Assembly: GCA_041601535.1 (NCBI GenBank)
Contig: JBFIHZ010000169.1
Location: 1 to 8,345 of the forward strand
Source of the DNA: JBFIHZ01 sp041601535
GTDB lineage: Bacteria > Pseudomonadota > Gammaproteobacteria > Xanthomonadales > SZUA-36
DNA length: 8,345 bases
Direction of reading: 5' to 3'
Shown here in pieces: positions 6,652 through 8,345 of this stretch; the stretch's first letter is position 1; every line of letters starts with the position of its first letter. The position numbers and the translations under genes were made by a program. The notes under the pieces are model-generated. The model was not told where the DNA came from and searched no databases. It saw only the letters and a list, made by a program, of their open reading frames with translations.

Positions 6652-6747
6652 GACCCGGACCCGCCGCGAGGCAAACAGCCTGGTGCCCGCGTTTCTGCGT
6701 CCGGCGCAAGACAAGGCCGCCCTGCCCGCCACACCAGAGGTTGAACC

Positions 6748-8345
6748 ATGGATCTTCTGTTTCTCGCCATTCTGATATTCACCCTGCTGTTTCTCGCATA
6801 CAACCGCGTTCCCCTGCTGGTGGCAATGGCAGTCATGGTGGGCCTGACCATTGGCTGGACCGAGCTGCGCCACCTGTTTTTCGTACCCAGCTGGTTCCGT
6901 TACGCACACGGCATCATTGCGCTGATCCTGATGGGCTTTTCCATCAAGCCGCTGCGCCGCTTGCTGATCAGTGACCGTTTGTTCGGCTGGTTCCGCAAGG
7001 TCATGCCGGCGGTATCGGAAACCGAACAGGAGGCACTGGACGCCGGCACCGTTTGGTGGGATGCGGAACTGTTCTCTGGCCGGCCGCGCTGGCGCAGCCT
7101 GCTGAAGAACCCGCCACCCTCACTGAGCAAGAAGGAACAGGCTTTTGTCGATGGCCCGGTGGAAGAACTGTGCCGCATGCTGGATGACTGGAAGATTTGC
7201 GACACCCACCGCAACCTGCCGGACCACATCTGGGAGTTCATCCGCGAGCACCGCCTGTTCAGCATGATCATCCCTGAAGCCTATGGCGGGCTGGGTTTCT
7301 CCGCCCAGGCCAATTCCGCGGTGGTGATGAAGCTGGCCAGCCGCAACCTGACCGCCGCCGTCACCGTGATGGTGCCCAATTCGCTGGGCCCGGGCGAACT
7401 GCTGCTGCACTACGGCACCGACGAGCAGAAAAAGCATTACCTGCCGCGGCTGGCCAGCGGCGAAGACATACCCTGCTTCGCGCTGACCTCACCGGCAGCC
7501 GGCTCCGATGCGGCCAGCATGACCGATACCGGCATCGTGTGCCGTGGCATGCACCGCGGCAAGGAAGTGCTGGGGCTGAAACTGAACTGGAACAAGCGCT
7601 ACATTACGCTGGCCCCGGTGGCGACCCTGCTGGGCCTGGCATTCAAGGCCTACGACCCGGACGGCCTGCTGGGTAAGAAAAAAGACCTGGGCATTACCTG
7701 CGCGCTGATTCCCACCGATACCCCGGGAATCGAAATCGGCAACCGGCACATGCCGGTGGGTGCGGTGTTTATGAACGGACCCACCCGTGGCCGCGACGTC
7801 TTCATCCCGCTGGACTGGGTCATCGGCGGGCCGGAGTACATCGGCCAGGGCTGGCGCATGCTGATGCAAAGCCTGGCCGCCGGCCGGGCGATTTCCCTGC
7901 CGGCACTGGGCGTGGCCGGCGGCAAGATGTGCGCGCTGCTGACCGGTGCCTATGCCCGCATCCGCCGCCAGTTCAACATACCCATCGGCCACTTTGAGGG
8001 AATTGAAGAGCCGCTGGCGCGCATTGGCGGACGCACCTACCGCATGGATGCCGCGCGTATGCTGACGCTGGTGGCGCTGGACCAGGGCCATCGCCCGGCC
8101 GTACTGTCGGCCATCATCAAGTACCAGCTCACCGAAGGTAACCGCGCCTGCATCAATGATGCGATGGACGTGCACGGTGGCAAGGCAGTGATCACCGGCC
8201 CGTCGAATTACCTGGCGCATTCCTACCAGGCCGTACCGATATCCATCACCGTGGAAGGCGCCAACATCCTGACCCGCTCGCTGATCATCTTCGGCCAGGG
8301 TGCCATCCGTGCCCACCCCTGGCTGTTGAAGGAAATGGAGGCGGC
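6748..8345 (+). CDS. fadE: FadE-type acyl-CoA dehydrogenase (3' end outside window)
   Basis: FadE catalyses the first step of fatty-acid beta-oxidation, oxidising acyl-CoA to trans-2-enoyl-CoA with FAD. There are 532 codons and the frame is open at the right edge; full-length FadE is about 814 residues (E. coli). The N-terminus has hydrophobic segments at about 2-18, 21-38 and 53-66, as expected for this membrane-associated large form. Conserved FadE segments follow: VMPAVSETEQEALDAGTVWW near 90-110, VPNSLGPGELLLHYGTDEQK near 210-230, the acyl-CoA dehydrogenase segment CFALTSPAAGSDA at 243-255, WNKRYITLAP at 281-290, and VEGANILTRS at 502-511. Similarity to E. coli FadE runs right up to the window edge. 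The ATG at 6748-6750 has GAGG 7 nt upstream. It is transcribed away from ndk from its own promoter. No internal stop or frameshift is seen. Confidence 0.96.
   Translation, partial: MDLLFLAILIFTLLFLAYNRVPLLVAMAVMVGLTIGWTELRHLFFVPSWFRYAHGIIALILMGFSIKPLRRLLISDRLFGWFRKVMPAVSETEQEALDAGTVWWDAELFSGRPRWRSLLKNPPPSLSKKEQAFVDGPVEELCRMLDDWKICDTHRNLPDHIWEFIREHRLFSMIIPEAYGGLGFSAQANSAVVMKLASRNLTAAVTVMVPNSLGPGELLLHYGTDEQKKHYLPRLASGEDIPCFALTSPAAGSDAASMTDTGIVCRGMHRGKEVLGLKLNWNKRYITLAPVATLLGLAFKAYDPDGLLGKKKDLGITCALIPTDTPGIEIGNRHMPVGAVFMNGPTRGRDVFIPLDWVIGGPEYIGQGWRMLMQSLAAGRAISLPALGVAGGKMCALLTGAYARIRRQFNIPIGHFEGIEEPLARIGGRTYRMDAARMLTLVALDQGHRPAVLSAIIKYQLTEGNRACINDAMDVHGGKAVITGPSNYLAHSYQAVPISITVEGANILTRSLIIFGQGAIRAHPWLLKEMEA

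Noticed and set aside
6647..6775. Possible 42-codon upstream frame starting MMTRTRREANS and overlapping the fadE start out of frame
   Set aside because: Its first two ATGs lie in or next to the -10 box, upstream of the expected transcription start, so it would not be on the fadE message. It has no ribosome site.
7489..8316. Minus-strand open frame of 275 codons
   Set aside because: It is antisense to fadE, which matches E. coli FadE along the whole stretch. The Gly/His/Gln-rich translation is a mirror-frame artefact.
1..8345. tRNA genes, CRISPR arrays, insertion sequences, phage or defence genes
   Set aside because: I looked for them and saw none: no repeat-spacer pattern, no terminal inverted repeats or target duplications, and no unassigned coding stretch large enough to hold such a gene.

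Overview
The window reads as core chromosome of a GC-rich (about 60% by eye) gammaproteobacterium. The gene order ndk-rlmN-pilF-rodZ-hisS-yfgM-bamB is a known gammaproteobacterial block, and a type IV pilus pilotin (pilF) between rlmN and rodZ points to a Pseudomonas-like or Oceanospirillales-like lineage rather than an enteric one. I cannot name the genus from the sequence.

Layout: positions 1-6469 hold seven genes, all on the minus strand, read right to left: ndk, rlmN, pilF, rodZ, hisS, yfgM and the 5' two thirds of bamB, which runs off the left edge. Several junctions are 4-bp stop/start overlaps (pilF/rodZ, yfgM/bamB, possibly rlmN/pilF), so this looks like one long operon or two overlapping ones. 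Two longer gaps break it: 124 bp before hisS and 109 bp before yfgM. A 278-bp AT-rich divergent intergenic region (6470-6747) separates ndk from fadE on the plus strand. fadE has a near-consensus sigma-70 promoter and runs off the right edge.

Functions: the minus-strand block mixes nucleotide supply (Ndk), translation accuracy and tRNA charging (RlmN, HisRS), and envelope building (PilF pilotin, RodZ cell-shape factor, YfgM at the Sec translocon, BamB in outer-membrane protein assembly). fadE is an independent fatty-acid beta-oxidation gene. It encodes the large, FadE-type acyl-CoA dehydrogenase.

No mobile element, CRISPR array, tRNA, rRNA or defence-like cassette is visible, and I see no undescribed system here. 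The points worth a second look are modest: ispG is missing from its usual place between rodZ and hisS, there are hairpins in the intergenic regions, the pilF/rodZ junction has a local dip in GC, and three of the eight genes have non-ATG starts.
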